Shown: one piece after another, positions 6,067 to 8,013 of the stretch
How positions within the stretch are numbered: the first letter of the stretch is position 1
Layout of the letters: every line of letters begins with the position of its first letter
Origin: SBAX01 sp964646605
GTDB taxonomy: Bacteria; Planctomycetota; Phycisphaerae; UBA1845
Assembly (NCBI GenBank): GCA_964646605.1
Contig: CAZYEX010000095.1
Location: forward strand, 1-8,013
Direction of reading: 5' to 3'
Length of the DNA: 8,013 nucleotides
Program-made: the position numbers and the translations under genes
Notes under the pieces: model-generated
What the model was told of the DNA's origin: nothing
Databases searched by the model: none
What the model saw: the letters and a program-made list of their open reading frames with translations, nothing else

Positions 6067-7568
6067 CAACGGAACGGGTCCGCCTCCCATGCCTGATTCG
6101 CTCGCCGTTTCGCTTGTTTTGCGGGCGCTCGGTCAGCGAAGAGCGGACCGGGGAAAATCCGTACGACCTTCTCTATCAATACGACGTGGGAGGCAACCGC
6201 ACCCTCAAGCTCGACGACCTCAGCCACCAACAGGTGGAGTATCATTACGACGTGGAACCGGGGGCCTCGCCGGCGATCTACGGCAGCCGGGCCAACCGTT
6301 TGATGTGGTTCGAGACGTGGAACACGAACTTCACTCCCCCGCAGCTCCTCTCGACGACGTACTACGTGTACGAGTATGATTCGACGGACGACGCGCGGAC
6401 GGGCCGCACCGACGGCAACCCCGCGCGGATCATCACCGAGTATCCCGCGGCGTCGGGTCAAGAAGAGTCGGCGATGGGGGAGGGACAAAGTTCCACTTTG
6501 TCCACGGAAGGCGACGGACAAAGCGCAGCTTCGTCCTCCCCGATCGAGGACGGCGGCGGCGAATCCATGCTCGGCCCCGGCGGCGGAGGCGGTTGCGGAA
6601 CGGGGAAGCGTTACACGGCCATTCGGTTAGGATACGCGGTCAACGGACGCACCGTGACGTACGCCCATGACGAAGAATGGTGCTGGGATGGTGCGCAGGC
6701 CTGTCCGACGAACTACACTCGCACCTGGGCGCGGGAATTCCGCTACGATGGTGCGCGAGCGCGTTACATGAACCGCCCGCTCAATCCCACGACGCTGGCC
6801 CCGAGCCTTACCAAGCCGACCGCGTGGACGGACTATGACGGCGACGAGACGTACCGTGACTACACCGTGTCCGGTGGTGTGCCGACGCCCACCGACGCCC
6901 ACCAACCGGGCCTGTGGCGGAACCTGGGCGGTGTCTCAGCGTACCTTCACTCCGACCGCCTGGGCACGCTGCGGAACACTTCCGACCTGGGCGCTGATCC
7001 GGGCACAGCGCGTGTCTTCACGGCCTTCGGTGAGCGCATTGGCGGCGCCGCCGACCGCTTCGGGTACGTCGGAGCGTTTGGCTACCAGTCGCATCCCGAG
7101 GAGCCGGGATTGCCCTTCCTCCATGTCGGCGCGCGCTACTACGATACCGCGACGGGCAGGTTCTTGCAGCGTGATCCGATTGGGATATCGGGCGGGCTGA
7201 ATGTCCACGAGTACGTTCAAAGTTCCGCGACGCGCGCCGTCGATCCGAACGGTCAATTTCTATGGTTTCCGATCGTAGTCGGCGTGATACTATTCATTGA
7301 CGCGCTTGCGGAACCGGCTGAAGCGCCATCGCCCGATGATACGAGTGCCGATTTTGAACGTAGGCGTCGCGAACAAAGGGACGAATCTCTGTTGAACGTA
7401 GGGGCGGAGTTCATCCCTTGGTCAATGCTGTGTAGGGGGGCGAAGAGTGGGTTGAACAACATAGGGCCCTCACCGAATCCTCCTCCTTTCGAGAGTCCGT
7501 TTCCTCCCATGCCGAAGGGACCTTTCATTGGTGGTGGTCAGCCGTATGACCCTTCACCGATCTACTGA
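6042..7568 (+). CDS. Rhs core fragment with divergent C-terminal tail (unit 4)
   Basis: A 508-residue frame from GTG 6042, read as MRDSRLFVTT. The frame is open further upstream, but only as an out-of-frame overlap with the unit 3 partner gene. Order: YD repeats (PYDLLYQYDVGGNRT), a short GEGQSSTLST/GDGQSAASSS linker, GPGGGGGCGTGK, the core with FTAFGE and GRFLQRDPIG, then DPNG at 7242-7253. Two core positions look decayed: the normally conserved DHLG is DRLG (CGC 6957-6959), and YYDP is YYDT (ACC 7146-7148). DPxGL is DPNGQ. The tail of 104 residues opens with a hydrophobic helix (FLWFPIVVGVILFIDAL). A charged stretch (RRREQRDESLLNVG) and a Pro/Gly-rich end (PPMPKGPFIGGGQPYD) follow. I do not recognise its activity. 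Confidence 0.8.
   Translation: MRDSRLFVTTERVRLPCLIRSPFRLFCGRSVSEERTGENPYDLLYQYDVGGNRTLKLDDLSHQQVEYHYDVEPGASPAIYGSRANRLMWFETWNTNFTPPQLLSTTYYVYEYDSTDDARTGRTDGNPARIITEYPAASGQEESAMGEGQSSTLSTEGDGQSAASSSPIEDGGGESMLGPGGGGGCGTGKRYTAIRLGYAVNGRTVTYAHDEEWCWDGAQACPTNYTRTWAREFRYDGARARYMNRPLNPTTLAPSLTKPTAWTDYDGDETYRDYTVSGGVPTPTDAHQPGLWRNLGGVSAYLHSDRLGTLRNTSDLGADPGTARVFTAFGERIGGAADRFGYVGAFGYQSHPEEPGLPFLHVGARYYDTATGRFLQRDPIGISGGLNVHEYVQSSATRAVDPNGQFLWFPIVVGVILFIDALAEPAEAPSPDDTSADFERRRREQRDESLLNVGAEFIPWSMLCRGAKSGLNNIGPSPNPPPFESPFPPMPKGPFIGGGQPYDPSPIY
6483..6543 (+). repeat. Palindromic GACAAAG repeats in the Rhs linker (unit 4)
   Basis: Two copies. The first is a perfect 9-bp hairpin at 6483-6503 (GGACAAAGT-TCC-ACTTTGTCC). 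The second, around 6516-6536, is the GGACAAAGC-GCA-GCTTCGTCC form with one mismatch, the same as copy 4 of unit 2. Both stay in the Rhs reading frame. Confidence 0.8.
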
Positions 7569-7701
7569 CGTAGGGAGAGGACGCGCCAGCGAAAATGATG
7601 ACCGCTCAAATTGGGTTGGCTACCCGCCCGGCACCCGGAAGGAATTGCTAGTTGCGAGCAGGTGTGGAAGAATCGGGCGTAGTTCAGGCGGAAGGGCTGA
7701 C

Positions 7702-7863
7702 GTGATCGACAACTGGGAATCAATCCTGTCCGCCGTGCTCAAAGGAGCGTTTCTCTGGTGGATATTTCATATTGCTATCCGGCGGCGAAGAAGAACGTCG
7801 CTCGGTGCAAAACCCCGCCGGGGGAACCAAGGAACGCCCCTTAAACGCCCGCCGGAAGCGTGA
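7702..7863 (+). CDS. Small single-helix membrane protein; candidate partner of unit 4 tail
   Basis: A 53-residue protein from GTG 7702. The start is chosen because GGAAGGG 7690-7696 lies five bases upstream, the best ribosome-binding site in the window. The frame is open back to 7528, but that extension overlaps the Rhs gene and looks non-coding. The sequence reads MIDNWESILSAVLKGAFLWW and continues hydrophobic to about residue 26. A strongly basic tail (RRRRR, then KPRRG) would hold the C-terminus in the cytoplasm. It lacks the zinc ribbon of the other partner genes, so it may be a truncated or unrelated immunity protein. The stop TGA lies in the first CGTGAGG unit of the following boundary repeat. 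No family is recognised, and its being a gene is moderately supported. Confidence 0.5.
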   Translation: MIDNWESILSAVLKGAFLWWIFHIAIRRRRRTSLGAKPRRGNQGTPLKRPPEA

Positions 7864-7890
7864 GGAAGCGTGAGCGACAGTCACCTATTT
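7859..7890 (+). repeat. Boundary repeat copy F, closing unit 4
   Basis: CGTGAGG 7859-7865 and CGTGAGC lead into GACAGTCACCTATTT, then GGGAGCGTG rather than GTGAC. It differs from copy B by one base in the GGGACAG stretch (GCGACAG). No Rhs sequence follows, so like copy A it is an end copy of the array. Confidence 0.8.
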
Positions 7891-7895
7891 GGGAG

Positions 7896-7940
7896 CGTGA
7901 GGGGAACGTGAGGGCGTGAGGGCGTGAGGGACGCGTGAGG
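7896..7940 (+). repeat. Short tandem CGTGAGG array
   Basis: CGTGAGG occurs at 7896, 7907, 7915, 7923 and 7934, spaced 8-11 bases apart. Further copies stand just upstream at 7859 (exact) and 7869 (last base changed). One to three copies precede each internal boundary motif. This is the longest run and immediately precedes the last GGGACAGTCAC. Confidence 0.85.
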
Positions 7941-7949
7941 GACAGTCAC
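7939..7949 (+). repeat. Candidate 11-bp IS target-site duplication, copy G of the boundary core
   Basis: GGGACAGTCAC abuts GAATGGCATGA at 7950. The identical 11 bases abut the IS end on the left at 137-147, in the same orientation. This is what two insertions of the same IS into the same short target would leave. Confidence 0.7.
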
Positions 7950-8013
7950 GAATGGCATGATCCTTCCGATGAACCAGCATTAACCTCTTTTCTGGGTGTC
8001 ACTTAGAGTCACT
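7950..8013 (+). mobile_element. Putative left end of a second IS4-like element
   Basis: GAATGGCATGA 7950-7960 is the exact reverse complement of 126-136. Read inward, the two ends agree at 15 of the first 19 positions and then diverge. That is expected for opposite ends of one IS type, not for two copies of the same end. No transposase start is visible in the 64 bases present. Confidence 0.5.

Noticed and set aside
7528..7701. Upstream extension of the small unit 4 partner gene
   Set aside because: It overlaps the Rhs end, has no ribosome-binding site and shows low-complexity non-coding features. A good site precedes GTG 7702.
7806..7820. CCCC-GCC-GGGG hairpin as a transcription terminator
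   Set aside because: The stem is only four base pairs, no T run follows, and it lies inside the small open frame.
137..7949. Integron cassette array
   Set aside because: Units are about 2 kb with long homologous cores, and the junction motif lacks the RYYYAAC/GTTRRRY arms of attC sites. No integrase is in view.
137..7949. CRISPR-like repeat-spacer structure from the recurring boundary motif
   Set aside because: Copies are kilobases apart and separated by genes, not by short spacers.

Overview
The window looks like chromosomal accessory DNA from a high-GC bacterium, most likely a planctomycete. That assignment is an inference. It rests on the style of the Rhs proteins and on small membrane proteins carrying CxxC...CPECG zinc ribbons, which I associate with that phylum.

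Layout: at the left edge (1-136) lie the last 40 codons and the right end of an IS4-like transposase element. From 137 to about 7949 runs a same-strand array of four repeated units, each about 1.6-2.3 kb. Each unit has three parts. First comes a short boundary repeat, copies of CGTGAGG leading into GACAGTCACCTATTTGTGAC. Second comes an N-terminally truncated Rhs/YD-repeat gene, whose core ends at the ...GRFLQRDPIG...DPxG motif and is followed by an unrelated C-terminal tail of about 90-110 residues. Third comes a small gene of a different kind in each unit, which ends at or just before the next boundary repeat. Rhs fragments: 407(open from 269)-1735, 2174-3733, 4451-5503, 6042-7568. Partner genes: 1732-2169, 3860-4426, 5527-6045, 7702-7863. 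At the right edge (7950-8013) begins what looks like the opposite end of the same IS type.

Interpretation: this is best read as an array of orphan Rhs C-terminal toxin/immunity cassettes. None of the Rhs fragments has a secretion signal or the long upstream YD-repeat shell, so they are probably a recombination reservoir for a full-length Rhs gene elsewhere, perhaps just outside the window. Three tails are strongly hydrophobic or glycine-rich, and all four partner genes encode predicted membrane proteins. This suggests membrane-acting toxins with membrane-resident immunity proteins. Units 2 and 3 carry diverged but homologous toxin and partner pairs. Units 1 and 4 carry different ones. Mosaic identity between units, an in-frame 510-bp deletion in unit 3, an in-frame stop in unit 1 and decayed core residues in units 2 and 4 indicate ongoing recombination and relaxed selection on the core.

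The boundary motif has extra roles. It supplies stop codons for the upstream partner genes and a GTG in frame with the next Rhs fragment. Its GGGACAGTCAC core also appears, in direct orientation, exactly at both IS ends, as expected for an 11-bp target-site duplication.
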